NCBI RefSeq assembly: GCF_052065415.1
Contig: NZ_JBQHUB010000010.1
Span: forward strand, 15,472 to 79,471
Source of the DNA: Pseudoflavonifractor_A sp022772585
GTDB taxonomy: Bacteria > Bacillota > Clostridia > Oscillospirales > Oscillospiraceae
Length of the DNA: 64,000 nt
Direction: 5' to 3'
The translations under genes were made by a program, and so were the position numbers. The notes beneath the pieces are model-generated. The model was not told the origin of the DNA. It searched no databases and saw only the letters and a program-made list of their open reading frames with translations. Shown here piece after piece: positions 1 to 8,814 of this stretch (its first letter is position 1; each line of letters starts with the position of its first letter).

Positions 1-821
1 AGGCGGCGCAGGCCGAAGGGGCTGTCCCATCGGCGGTGACCTTCACCACCCACCCGGAGAACCTGATCCTGCACAATCCCATGCCCCTGCTCAGCTCCCC
101 GGCCGACCGGGCCGACCTGATGCGGCGGTATTACGGCATTCGGGACGTGATCCTGGTCCCCTTTGACGAGCGGATGATGCACATGCACTGGCGGGATTTT
201 ATCACCGAATATCTGGTGAAGGAGTACCACGCCGTCCACCTGGTGGCGGGGCACGACTTCCACTTCGGCTACAAGGGGGAGGGCAACCCCCGGCGCCTGG
301 CCGAGACCTGCCGGGAGCTGGGGATCGGCTGCGACATCATCCCCAAGGTGGAGGAGGACGGTATCACCATCTCCTCCACGTACATCCGTACCCTCATCGC
401 CCAGGGGGAGATGGAGCGGGCCAACCTGTTCCTGGGCCACCCCCACACCCTGACCAACACGGTCCGCCACGGCAAGCGGCTGGGCTCCGCTCTGGGCTTT
501 CCCACGGTGAACCTGCAGTTCCCGGCAGGGGTGCTGGTCCCTGCCTTCGGCGTGTACGCCTGCAGGGTCTGGCTGGAAAACGGGGAGAGCCGCATGGCGG
601 TGACCAACGTGGGCACCCGGCCCACGGTGGACGACGGGGACCGGGTCAACGCCGAGGGATTTATCCTGGACTTTGACGGGGACCTCTACGGACAGAGCGT
701 GCGGATGGAGTTTTACAAGCGCCTGCGGGGGGAGAAGAAATTCCCCAGCCTGGAGGAGCTGCGCCGCGAGGTCATGCGCAACGCCGACGAGACCCGGGCC
801 TTCTTTGCAGAGGCCCGGTAA
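1..821 (+). CDS. ribF: Bifunctional riboflavin kinase/FAD synthetase (5' partial)
   Basis: Makes FMN from riboflavin and FAD from FMN in the cytoplasm. The reading frame is open to the left edge, so the true start and the first nucleotide-binding motif lie outside the window; a GTG at 36 is internal. Visible are the FAD synthetase motifs FTTHPE, AGHDFHFG and ISSTYIR, then the kinase domain with GKRLGSALGFPTVNL and NVGTRPTVDDG. About 270 of the usual ~300 residues are present and the C-terminus is complete. A strong hairpin terminator follows directly. Identity is secure from the ordered motifs. Confidence 0.95.
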   Translation, partial: AAQAEGAVPSAVTFTTHPENLILHNPMPLLSSPADRADLMRRYYGIRDVILVPFDERMMHMHWRDFITEYLVKEYHAVHLVAGHDFHFGYKGEGNPRRLAETCRELGIGCDIIPKVEEDGITISSTYIRTLIAQGEMERANLFLGHPHTLTNTVRHGKRLGSALGFPTVNLQFPAGVLVPAFGVYACRVWLENGESRMAVTNVGTRPTVDDGDRVNAEGFILDFDGDLYGQSVRMEFYKRLRGEKKFPSLEELRREVMRNADETRAFFAEAR

Positions 822-826
822 GTGTA

Positions 827-865
827 AAAAATACCGTTGCAGGACAAAGCTGCAACGGTATTTTT
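827..865 (+). terminator. Rho-independent terminator after ribF
   Basis: A 16-bp perfect stem (827-842 with 850-865) around a 7-nt loop, with A-tract and T-tract flanks. It starts 5 bp after the ribF stop and could work in both directions. Confidence 0.85.
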
Positions 866-887
866 GCTATGCAGAAGCATAGCAAAA

Positions 888-922
888 AAGGCCATGTGCC
901 GTCTCCGACGGCACATGGCCTT
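888..922 (-). terminator. Terminator downstream of the GTPase-NYN gene
   Basis: A 16-bp stem (888-903 with 907-922) followed on the minus strand by six T residues (884-889). It ends the convergent gene that stops at 1022. Confidence 0.75.
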
Positions 923-1021
923 AAAATTTCAGGCGCGTGGGCTGAGACGGCCCGCATGCGCGAAAACTTCATGCGCGTCGCCCCTGCCTCTTTTTGTGGA
1001 ATGATGCCTGCGCATGAAGTT

Positions 1022-3637
1022 TTATGGCCTGGAAAGACGATCCCCCACCTTGGAGCCCTTGTTTTTCCGGTTGTACTCGGCCAGAAAAGCGGAGATCTGA
1101 CCCTGAGCCTGCTCCACCTCCTGCTTAAAGATCCGGGCCGACACCCGCAGGGCCCCGTGGCCCAGAATGATGAGCTGCTCCGCGCCGTCCGACGTGGCCA
1201 CCCGGACCCGGTGCTCCCGGGCGATCTCATAGGTGGCCTTCTCGATATAGCTGTCGGCGGTCTCGGCCTCCTTGGTATAGACCACGTGGATATTGTGGTA
1301 TTTGCTCACCGAGCCCGGGTTGCCCTTGACCTTGTAGGCGTCAAAGACCACGATGACCACGCATTTGCGGAAGCCCTGGTAGTTGGACAGGATGTCCAGC
1401 AGCAGCTGCCGGGCGGCGTCCAGACTGCTCTGAGCCGCCGCCTTCAGCTCGTCCCAGGCGTAGATGATGTTGTAGCCGTCCACCAGCAGGTATTCCGGCC
1501 CCCGGTCCTGGCTGCGGATGTTGTACTTCCCCTCGTCCAGGCTGGTGCGGGCGGGTTTGGGCTGGGGGCGGAAGGCCTCCCGCTCCACCTTGCCGTAGGT
1601 CCGCTCGTAGATGGCCTGGAGCTCTTTGTCGTCGGCCAGGGAGCCGGAAAGACGGCCGCCGGCGGGCCGTTCCTCCTGCTCCAGCTCCGCCGCCGCGCCC
1701 AGGCGCACTCCGCTGTCCACATGCATGTAGCTTCGGACCTGGTCCCAGGGGACGGTGAAGCCTGCGCCATGGGCGCAGAACACCGAGCCGGTGGGGTTTT
1801 CCGTGTCCCGCTCGCTGTCATAGCCCAGGGCGGCCACCACCTCCTCGGTGTTGTGGCAGGGGCGGTAGCCCCCGGGGACACAGAAGAGCCGTCCCCGGCC
1901 CCGGGTATAGGCGGTGACCTCTGTCCAGTAGCCATGAAGGGAAGCCACCGGGGCCGCGCCGGTGAGAACCGCCATATCCCCCTCGGTCTCCGGGGGCTGA
2001 AAGACGCCGTGGCGCTGCTGCAGATCGGACATGGCCCGGCCCAGGTTTTCCGACGGCACCTCCAGGCGCACGTCATACCAGGGCTCCAGCAGGACGCTCC
2101 CGGCGCTCTTCAGGCCCTGGCGCACGGCCCGGTAGGTGGCCTGGCGGAAGTCGCCCCCCTCGGTGTGCTTCAGGTGGGCCCGGCCGGCCACCAGGGTGAG
2201 CTTCATATCAGTAATGGGGGAGCCGGTGAGGACGCCGGGATGCTCCCGCTCCGTGAGATGGGTGAGGATGAGCCGCTGCCAGTTCCGGTCCAGCACGTCC
2301 TCGCTGCATGCGGAGGCGAAGGAGAGGCCGCTGCCCCGCTCCCCCGGCTCCAGCAGAAGGTGGACCTCGGCATAGTGGCGCAGGGGCTCATAGTGGCCCA
2401 CGCCCTCCGCCGGGGCGGCGATGGTCTCCCGGTAGACGATGCTGCCCTGGCCGAAGGAGACCTCCAGACCGAACCGCTGGGCGATGCGCCGGCGCAGGAT
2501 CTCCAGCTGCACCTCGCCCATGAGCTGGATATGGATCTCCCGCAGGTGCTCGTTCCACACCAGGTGGAGCTGGGGGTCCTCCTCCTCCAGCTCCCGCAGT
2601 TTGAGCAGGGCGGTGTGGGGGTCGCACCCGTCGGGCAGGATGACCTGATAGGTGAGCACCGGCTCCAGCAGCGGGAGGGCGGCGCCGGCCTCCGTGCCCA
2701 GCCCCTCCCCGGCGAAGGTGCGGCTCAGGCCGGTGACGGCGCACACCGTACCGGCGGGGGCCTCGCTCACCGTCTGGAAGCGGCTGCCCGAGTAAATGCG
2801 GAGCTGGTCGGCCTTTTCCTCCCAGCGGTCGTTCTCCGGGCCGCCGGATAGAAGGGCCTTCACCTTCAGCGTGCCGCCGGTGACTTTGAGATAGGTGAGC
2901 CGGGCGCCCTGGGGGTCCCGGGCGATCTTGTACACCCGGGCGGCGAATTCCGCCGGGTAGTCGGGGCAGCGGGCGTAGCGGGCCAGGCCCGCGAGAAATT
3001 CGTCCACACCCTCCAGCCGGAGGGCGGAGCCGAACCAGCAGGGGAAGAGCCTGCGGGCGGCGATGAGGGAGACGATCTCACTGTCAGGCACCGTGCCGGT
3101 ATCCAGATAGGCGGTGAGGGCCTCCTCGCCGCACATGGCCACCGCCTCGTGGAAGGGATCTCCCTCCTGGGTAAAATCGACGCAGTTCTCGTCCAGCCGC
3201 CGGCGCAGCTCCTCCAGAACGGCCTGCCGGTCGGCTCCCGCCAGGTCCATCTTGTTGACAAAGAGGAAGGTGGGCACGTGGTAGCGATCCAGCAGCCGCC
3301 ACAGGGTGCGGGTGTGGCCCTGTACGCCGTCGGTGCCGCTGATGACCAGAATGGCGCAGTCCAGCACGTGGAGGGTGCGCTCCATCTCGGAGGAGAAGTC
3401 CACGTGGCCCGGCGTGTCCAGCAGAGTGACCTCCAGCCCGTCCAGAGGCAGCACCGCCTGCTTGGAGAAGATGGTGATGCCCCGCTCCCGCTCCAGTGCG
3501 TCGGTGTCCAGAAAGGCGTCCTGATGGTCCACCCGCCCCAGCTTTTTCAGATTTCCGCTCCGATAGAGCATGGCCTCGGACAGGGTGGTCTTTCCCGCGT
3601 CCACATGGGCCAGTATCCCAACGACCAGTTTTTTCAT
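1022..3637 (-). CDS. Ribosomal-protection-type translational GTPase fused to a C-terminal NYN (YacP/Rae1-like) nuclease domain
   Basis: The first ~640 residues form a TetM/TetO/EF-G-like GTPase: G1 AHVDAGKTT, G2 RERGITI, G3 DTPGHVDF, G4 NKMD, then the beta-barrel and EF-G domain IV/V-like regions. The last ~158 residues are a NYN/PIN-like domain of the YacP/Rae1 type (LLVDGYNIIYAW, VVFDAYKV, ETADSYIEK, VATSDGAEQ), with the acidic residues expected for metal-dependent RNA cleavage. Rae1 is known to cut mRNA in the ribosomal A site and ribosomal-protection GTPases bind near the same site, so the fusion suggests a ribosome-targeted nuclease; that is inference. I chose ATG 3637 because GGGGA lies 5 nt upstream; an in-frame ATG at 3649 lacks an SD. 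Whether it gives tetracycline resistance cannot be told. Confidence 0.88.
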   Translation of the reverse strand: MKKLVVGILAHVDAGKTTLSEAMLYRSGNLKKLGRVDHQDAFLDTDALERERGITIFSKQAVLPLDGLEVTLLDTPGHVDFSSEMERTLHVLDCAILVISGTDGVQGHTRTLWRLLDRYHVPTFLFVNKMDLAGADRQAVLEELRRRLDENCVDFTQEGDPFHEAVAMCGEEALTAYLDTGTVPDSEIVSLIAARRLFPCWFGSALRLEGVDEFLAGLARYARCPDYPAEFAARVYKIARDPQGARLTYLKVTGGTLKVKALLSGGPENDRWEEKADQLRIYSGSRFQTVSEAPAGTVCAVTGLSRTFAGEGLGTEAGAALPLLEPVLTYQVILPDGCDPHTALLKLRELEEEDPQLHLVWNEHLREIHIQLMGEVQLEILRRRIAQRFGLEVSFGQGSIVYRETIAAPAEGVGHYEPLRHYAEVHLLLEPGERGSGLSFASACSEDVLDRNWQRLILTHLTEREHPGVLTGSPITDMKLTLVAGRAHLKHTEGGDFRQATYRAVRQGLKSAGSVLLEPWYDVRLEVPSENLGRAMSDLQQRHGVFQPPETEGDMAVLTGAAPVASLHGYWTEVTAYTRGRGRLFCVPGGYRPCHNTEEVVAALGYDSERDTENPTGSVFCAHGAGFTVPWDQVRSYMHVDSGVRLGAAAELEQEERPAGGRLSGSLADDKELQAIYERTYGKVEREAFRPQPKPARTSLDEGKYNIRSQDRGPEYLLVDGYNIIYAWDELKAAAQSSLDAARQLLLDILSNYQGFRKCVVIVVFDAYKVKGNPGSVSKYHNIHVVYTKEAETADSYIEKATYEIAREHRVRVATSDGAEQLIILGHGALRVSARIFKQEVEQAQGQISAFLAEYNRKNKGSKVGDRLSRP

Positions 3638-3649
3638 CGTATTCCCCAT

Positions 3650-3674
3650 TCGGTTTATTCAGTAGACATTATTT
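3650..3674 (-). repeat. Dispersed copy of the outer end of the cat-module inverted repeat
   Basis: The plus strand here (CGGTTTATTCAGTAGACATT and a few more bases) matches the outer end of the repeats at 21352 and 22613 with about one substitution. It sits in the leader of the GTPase-NYN gene. No second arm is visible nearby, so it is a solo or decayed end. Confidence 0.55.
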
Positions 3675-3734
3675 TAGCCGCTTTTAGCCGTTTCTGCAAC
3701 AGTGGGGAGGGCGCGCTTTCGCGGGCCAAGAAAA

Positions 3735-3760
3735 GGGCAGTCCCCAAAAGGGAACTGCCC
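3735..3760 (-). terminator. Terminator after the 3785-4519 gene
   Basis: Hairpin GGGCAGT...ACTGCCC (3735-3760) followed on the minus strand by TTTTCTT. It lies 25 bp past the stop of the minus-strand gene. Confidence 0.65.
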
Positions 3761-3784
3761 CATCTGCTGGGAGCTGTTTCGCGA

Positions 3785-4519
3785 TCAGTCCGGCAATCCG
3801 TGCCGGACGAGTTCTTCCGTCCAGGGGATGCCCCGCTGCATGGCGCGGCAGTAATCCAGATAAATGTCGCGGTAGTTCCGCCAGACAGAGTCTGCGCTTG
3901 TTTCCGTGCCGGAAACGGAGAGCACAGAAAAAGTGAGGGTTTCAGGGAGCTTGTCAATACTGGAAAATACCTTCTCTGCGCCCCGGTAATCGCCCCTGTC
4001 GATGAGGGCAAGACCTGCCAGCCGGGGATTGATCTCCGGGTGAGCGATGAAATAGTCTCCCAAACCGCCATAGTCCTTTTCCGCGGCAGCGATGAGCGCC
4101 TGTACCCGCTCCAACGCGGCGCTGAGTATGTTCCGGGACAGGAGCAGCAGCTCCTCGTGTTCCGCCTCCCGCACCGGCGTCCCGCTCTCCCAGGGGAAGG
4201 GATGGGTCCCGCGTTCGATCAGGGCATTACATGCACCGCCGCCGTCGCAGCGTCTCCGGTCTGTGAACCTGGGCGCGGCGCCGGGGTGCGTGACGGCGAG
4301 CTGCAGTTCGTCAAACCGCCAATACTTTAAGCTCAGATACAGGTAAATGGGGAGCGTTCCGTCCTGCGGGGCTCCCTGGGGCGTGAAATGGACGCTCCAA
4401 AAATACGGCCCGTCCTTTTTATACAGATAGCGGCTGGAAGAAACACTGACTTTATATTTTTTGCATTCATCCGAACGGAGGGTCTCTTTCATGGCTTCAT
4501 ATAACGGATCGCTGCGCAT
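3785..4519 (-). CDS. Hypothetical protein, unrecognised
   Basis: About 244 residues, soluble, with no signal peptide or membrane segment. The N-terminal half looks like alternating beta strands (KYKVSVSSSRYLYKK, YFWSVHFTPQ, LPIYLYLSLKYWRFDELQL) and the C-terminal half is helical (LSRNILSAALERVQALIAAAEKD...). I do not recognise a family. A helical C-terminus after a beta N-terminus is seen in some contact-dependent immunity proteins, but no toxin lies next to it. The start is set at ATG 4519 because GAGG lies 8 nt upstream; GTG 4528 and ATG 4525 overlap that SD. Monocistronic, with its own terminator. Confidence 0.7.
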   Translation of the reverse strand: MRSDPLYEAMKETLRSDECKKYKVSVSSSRYLYKKDGPYFWSVHFTPQGAPQDGTLPIYLYLSLKYWRFDELQLAVTHPGAAPRFTDRRRCDGGGACNALIERGTHPFPWESGTPVREAEHEELLLLSRNILSAALERVQALIAAAEKDYGGLGDYFIAHPEINPRLAGLALIDRGDYRGAEKVFSSIDKLPETLTFSVLSVSGTETSADSVWRNYRDIYLDYCRAMQRGIPWTEELVRHGLPD

Positions 4520-4644
4520 GTTCATCACCTCACACTGGGTGCTGGGTATATTATAGCGGAGATCCGTTTTTGATTCAAGCTGTCCGAAGGAGGGAAAGAA
4601 CGTGATTCCCGCTTATGCTCATGCAGCGGGGAGGGGATTTCGAC

Positions 4645-4673
4645 TTGACGCGGCGGTCGAAAAGAAGTATAAT
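4645..4673 (+). promoter_or_regulatory. Sigma-A promoter of the PLP lyase gene
   Basis: TTGACG (4645-4650), 17-bp spacer, TATAAT (4668-4673). Start codon at 4752, leaving a leader of about 70 nt with a short hairpin (GCATTGCTTTAAAGC). Confidence 0.85.
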
Positions 4674-4751
4674 TCCTGTATATTTACTTTAAACTGTAAA
4701 AGCGCATTGCTTTAAAGCAAAAAAAATCAAAAAGTTCAGGGGGCATTTACT

Positions 4752-6200
4752 ATGGCTAAGGTCAGTTTTTTCAGCGGCGAGCGGGTGCCGCTGGAGATGC
4801 ATAAGGTCCGTATCGTGCAGAAGCTCTATCTGCCGCCGGTAGAGGAGCGGCTCCAGCACATTACGGAGGCGGGCAACAACACCTTCCTGCTCCAGAACCG
4901 GGACGTGTTTTTGGACATGCTCACCGACAGCGGCGTCAACGCCATGAGCGACAACCAGATGGCGGCCATGATGCAGGCCGACGACAGCTATGCCGGCAGC
5001 GAGACCTTCAACCGCCTGGAACGCAAGCTCCATGAGATTTTCGGCATGGACTATTTCCTGCCTGCCCACCAGGGCCGGGCCTGTGAGAACATCCTGGCCT
5101 CGGCCTTTGTGAAGCCCGGCGACGTGGTGCCCATGAACTTCCACTTCACCACCACCAAGTCCCACATCACCCGCCTGGGCGGCTCGGTGGAGGAGCTGGT
5201 CATTAAAGAGGGCCTGAATCCCACCAGCAGCTATCCCTTCAAGGGCAATTTCGACGTGCCCCGGCTGCGCGCCCTCATCGAGAAGGTAGGACCGGAGCAC
5301 ATCCCCTTCCTGCGGCTGGAGGCGGGCACCAACCTCATCGGCGGCCAGCCCTTCTCCCTGCAGAACGCCAAAGAGGTCACCGACCTTTGTAAGGAGTACG
5401 GCATCATGACCGTGCTGGACGCCTCCCTGCTGCAGGACAACCTGTATTTCATCAAGCAGCGGGAAGAGGCCTGCAAGGACATGTCCATCCGGGAGATCAC
5501 CCGGGCCATGGCCGATATGATGGACGTGATCTACTTCTCGGCCCGCAAGCTGGGCTTTGCCCGGGGCGGCGGCATCTGCATCCGGGACGAGGCCACCTGC
5601 CTGAAGATGAAGGAGTACATCCCCCTGTACGAGGGCTTCCTCACCTACGGCGGCATGTCGGTCCGGGAGATGGAGGCCATCGCCGTGGGTCTGGAGGAGA
5701 CCATGGACGAGGACGTGATCTCCCAGGGGCCCCTCTTCATCGAGTATATGGTGGGCGAGCTGGCCAAGCGGGGCATCCCGGTCATCACCCCCGCCGGCGG
5801 TCTGGGCTGCCATCTGAATGCCTCTGAATTTGTGCCCCATATCCCGCAGTCCGAGTACCCCGCCGGCGCGCTGGCCGCGGCCATGTACATCGCCGGCGGC
5901 GTCCGGGGTATGGAGCGGGGCACCATCAGCGAGCAGCGGGAGCCTGACGGCAGCGAGCGCTTCGCCGAGATGGAGCTGCTGCGTCTGGCCCTGCCCCGCC
6001 GTGTGTTCACCCTGTCCCAGGTCAAGTACGCCGTGGACCGCATCGATTGGCTGTACCAGAACCGGGAACTCATCGGCGGCCTGAAATTCGTGGAGGAGCC
6101 CGCCGTGCTGCGCTTCTTCTTCGGCCGGCTGGCCCCCACCTCCGACTGGCAGGAGAAGCTGGTGGCCAAGTTCCGGGCCGACTTCGGAGACAGCCTGTAA
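4752..6200 (+). CDS. PLP-dependent beta-eliminating lyase, tyrosine phenol-lyase/tryptophanase family
   Basis: Cytoplasmic enzyme of 482 residues expected to split an aromatic amino acid into pyruvate, ammonia and phenol or indole. Family blocks are clear: DDSYAGSETF, PAHQGRACENIL, the PLP lysine in YFSARKLGF (K256) and RLALPRRVFT near the C-terminus. Two specificity positions look like tyrosine phenol-lyase: FTTT (T123) where tryptophanase has Asp, and GMERG (R379) where tryptophanase has Ile. However, the Arg that normally contacts the cofactor O3' four residues after the PLP Asp is Leu (DASL, D213-L216). So the fold is certain, the substrate is not. A database label of tryptophanase is possible. 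Own promoter and terminator, so monocistronic. Confidence 0.85.
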   Translation: MAKVSFFSGERVPLEMHKVRIVQKLYLPPVEERLQHITEAGNNTFLLQNRDVFLDMLTDSGVNAMSDNQMAAMMQADDSYAGSETFNRLERKLHEIFGMDYFLPAHQGRACENILASAFVKPGDVVPMNFHFTTTKSHITRLGGSVEELVIKEGLNPTSSYPFKGNFDVPRLRALIEKVGPEHIPFLRLEAGTNLIGGQPFSLQNAKEVTDLCKEYGIMTVLDASLLQDNLYFIKQREEACKDMSIREITRAMADMMDVIYFSARKLGFARGGGICIRDEATCLKMKEYIPLYEGFLTYGGMSVREMEAIAVGLEETMDEDVISQGPLFIEYMVGELAKRGIPVITPAGGLGCHLNASEFVPHIPQSEYPAGALAAAMYIAGGVRGMERGTISEQREPDGSERFAEMELLRLALPRRVFTLSQVKYAVDRIDWLYQNRELIGGLKFVEEPAVLRFFFGRLAPTSDWQEKLVAKFRADFGDSL

Positions 6201-6223
6201 AAGGACATAGGAGCATAAAAGTC

Positions 6224-6251
6224 CCGCCGGCGGGCAAATGCCCGCCGGCGG
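6224..6251 (+). terminator. Bidirectional terminator between the lyase and spoIIE
   Basis: A 12-bp GC-rich perfect stem (6224-6235 with 6240-6251) with loop AAAT, T-rich on both outer sides. It separates convergent genes. Confidence 0.75.
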
Positions 6252-6257
6252 TCTGTT

Positions 6258-8618
6258 TTACGCCTGCTCCCGTTTGGCCAGCCGCAGAAGGATGGCGGTG
6301 CGGTCATCGGTGGCGCCGCCCCTGCGGCTCCCCTCGTCGATGAGAAGGCGGGTGAGCTCCTTGGGACTGGCGCCGTCAAAGGCCCGCAGCTTCTCCCGCA
6401 GCCACACGTCCCCGTCGCCGCCGGCCACCCCGTCGGACACCATGAGCACGCAGTCCCCCGGCTCCAGCTGGAAGCGGCCCACGTCAGGAGCGGCGTTGGA
6501 GCCGGGGGCCAGCCCGGCGGGAAGGGTGGAGGCCGAGATACGGGTGACGGTGCCGCCCTTTTTGACATAGGTGGGGGCGGCGCCGTATTTGTACACCGCC
6601 CCGCTGCCGGTGAACAGGTCCAGCCGCAGCAGGTCGATGGTGGTAAAGCCGCCGGTCTCCTCCCCCTGGAGGGCCAGTGCCCCCCACATGGTGCGCAGCG
6701 CCTCTTCCGGAGCCACTCCGGCCCGGAGGAAGCCCTCCAGCAGCCGCACGGCCTCGCTGCTCTCCCGGTGGGCGGCGCTTCCGCTGCCCATGCCGTCGCA
6801 CAGGAGCACGAAGAGACTGCCGTCCTCCCGCTTGAACCAGGTTCCGGTGTCGCCGGACACAGTCTCACCGTCCTTCTTCCGGGCGGCCACCCCCGCCAGA
6901 GCCATAAAGGGCTCCTGCTCCACCAGCACCAGACGCCCCCGGCGCAGGGGGGTCTCATCCGCCGGGCGCAGGGGCACGGCCAGAAGCTGGGAGAGCTTTT
7001 TGACCGCCTCAGGCCGCCGGAGGGGCTGGAGCCCCGGGCCCTCGATCTCCAGCCGCAGGTGGCCGGCCTGATCGTAGTAGACGGCGGGGTCGGCCTCCAC
7101 CCCCAGAGCGGCGAAGTGCTGCCGCAGCCGCCGCTCCCGTACCGGGTCGGGGGAGAGTTCGGCGGAGAGCTCGGCTGCGGCGGAGCCCAGGGCGGCCGAG
7201 AGACCGGCGTACTGGCGGCAGACCTCCTCCCGGCTCTCCCGCAGCCGGCTCTTGAACTGGCGGCGGTAAAAAAGGGCGGAGAGCTCCTCATTGGCGGCCG
7301 AGAGGAACTGGGGGAACTTCTGGCAGCGGCTGGAGAAGTGCTGGGGAAAGTCGCAGCCCTCCCCCTTGCCCCGCTCCAGCATGGCGGGAAGGGCGTCGTT
7401 GAGGGCGTTGTAGGTGTCCACATAGTCCCGCTGCCAGCAGATGAGCTGCTGGGGGCAGCTTTTGCACACCCGGTTGGCGGTCCGGTCAAAGATGCCGGCG
7501 GCGTCGTTGTCGTTGGGGTCGGGGGAGGAGAAGACGCCGCGGAGGGCGTCATGGAGCTCCCGGAAGGCCTGGGCAGTGCCCTCCAGCCGGGCCCGGGCGT
7601 AAGCGCGGGCCTTGCTCTCGGTGTCCCGCCGGGGCTCCCGCACCAGCAGGGAACGGAGCTGCCGCAGGCCACGCTCGGGCAGGAGCAGGAAGAGGACCGA
7701 CGCGGCGAATACCTCGTAGAGTATGGAGAGGTGGACGCCGGTGTTCCAGGTCCACAGCACGGCCACCGCGTTGGCCAGCACATAGGCCAGGGCGGTGAAG
7801 AGGCGGCCCTGCCGGTGAAAGACCCCGGCCATAACGCCGGAGAAGGCGTAAGCCATGGAGTAGAAGGCCATGCCCTCCCCTGCCAGGTCCATGCCCATCC
7901 CGGCGGTGATGCCGATGGCGGCACCCGGGCCCATGCCTCCGGCATAGGCGCAGGCCATCACCACCAGTGCGGCGGCCAGCCGCCCCACTGAGAGATCCCC
8001 CAGGAAGGTGACCCTGGACAGGGTCAGGAGCACCGTGCCCCCCAGGATGAGCAGGCTCACCGTCTGCCGCAGGGTGAGGGGATCCTCCTCCCGGTTTTCC
8101 CGCCAGGGGGAAAAGGCAATGCGGTAGAAGTAGGCCGACGCGCCGGCGAGAAGTATCTCCGTGCCGAAAAAGATCAGGTTCTCCGGCGTCCAGCCCCGGT
8201 CGGAGAGGTAGACGAAGCCGGTGACCGCGTCCATCCCGGCGGCAGCCAGGGGCATGAACCAGGCCGCCCGGTAGGGGCGAATGTCATAAAAGGCGAAGGC
8301 CACCGAAAAGACCAGAATGGCCGCCGCCGCGTACCGCAGCCCCTCGGCAAAACCCAGAAAGACCAGGTAGCCGAAGCAGGCGCCCAGCAGGGCGGAAAAG
8401 CCGTCCAGTCCCGAGCCGGAGGCCGCCACCATTCCCAGTCCAAAGGGAGCGTATCCGCCGAAAAGCTCCGCCCCCGCCAGGATCGCGCTGAGCAGGAAGC
8501 GCATGGCGCACTCGGCGCACCGCACCAGCGCCGGCGCCCGCAGCACCAGCCGCCCGGTCTCCCGCATCTCCTCGCTGACCCGGGCCGCCCGGGTTCTCAG
8601 ATCGTTTTTTGCTGCCAT
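6258..8618 (-). CDS. spoIIE: Stage II sporulation protein E (membrane PP2C phosphatase)
   Basis: SpoIIE dephosphorylates the anti-anti-sigma factor SpoIIAA and so activates sigma-F in the forespore; it also sits at the polar septum. This 786-residue protein has an N-terminal region of about ten hydrophobic segments (residues ~35-330), a central linker with the conserved Cys-rich piece NRVCKSCPQQLICWQRDY, and a C-terminal PP2C domain with LCDGMGSG, TIDLLRLDL, MVSDGV and TDDRTAILLRL carrying the metal-binding Asp residues. Start ATG 8618 has AGGAGG 7 nt upstream. It shows the host is a spore former. Confidence 0.96.
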   Translation of the reverse strand: MAAKNDLRTRAARVSEEMRETGRLVLRAPALVRCAECAMRFLLSAILAGAELFGGYAPFGLGMVAASGSGLDGFSALLGACFGYLVFLGFAEGLRYAAAAILVFSVAFAFYDIRPYRAAWFMPLAAAGMDAVTGFVYLSDRGWTPENLIFFGTEILLAGASAYFYRIAFSPWRENREEDPLTLRQTVSLLILGGTVLLTLSRVTFLGDLSVGRLAAALVVMACAYAGGMGPGAAIGITAGMGMDLAGEGMAFYSMAYAFSGVMAGVFHRQGRLFTALAYVLANAVAVLWTWNTGVHLSILYEVFAASVLFLLLPERGLRQLRSLLVREPRRDTESKARAYARARLEGTAQAFRELHDALRGVFSSPDPNDNDAAGIFDRTANRVCKSCPQQLICWQRDYVDTYNALNDALPAMLERGKGEGCDFPQHFSSRCQKFPQFLSAANEELSALFYRRQFKSRLRESREEVCRQYAGLSAALGSAAAELSAELSPDPVRERRLRQHFAALGVEADPAVYYDQAGHLRLEIEGPGLQPLRRPEAVKKLSQLLAVPLRPADETPLRRGRLVLVEQEPFMALAGVAARKKDGETVSGDTGTWFKREDGSLFVLLCDGMGSGSAAHRESSEAVRLLEGFLRAGVAPEEALRTMWGALALQGEETGGFTTIDLLRLDLFTGSGAVYKYGAAPTYVKKGGTVTRISASTLPAGLAPGSNAAPDVGRFQLEPGDCVLMVSDGVAGGDGDVWLREKLRAFDGASPKELTRLLIDEGSRRGGATDDRTAILLRLAKREQA

Positions 8619-8746
8619 CTCGGCTCCTCCTGTCTGTTCCGCGCAGATGCGTGGTCTTTTGTTCCACTTGAGTATAAACCATATTATGGAAAAAGACGGT
8701 CGGAAGAGGAGGAGAAGCCGGGGAAATCAGGCCCGCCGGAAAGCGC

Positions 8747-8775
8747 TTGCCCGAAGCTCCGCGATATGGTATGAT
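8747..8775 (+). promoter_or_regulatory. Promoter for dusB and the downstream sigma genes
   Basis: TTGCCC (8747-8752), 17-bp spacer, TATGAT (8770-8775), 40 bp before the dusB GTG. The rest of the 196-bp gap to spoIIE shows no clear spoIIE promoter. Confidence 0.6.
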
Positions 8776-8814
8776 GAACAGAATGAGAAACCGATGGAAC
8801 AGTGAGGAATCACC

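Noticed and set aside
869..2851. Long plus-strand open frame opposite the GTPase-NYN gene
   Set aside because: Antisense shadow of a high-GC gene: low-complexity Gly/Ala/Leu-rich translation, no SD, no family match.
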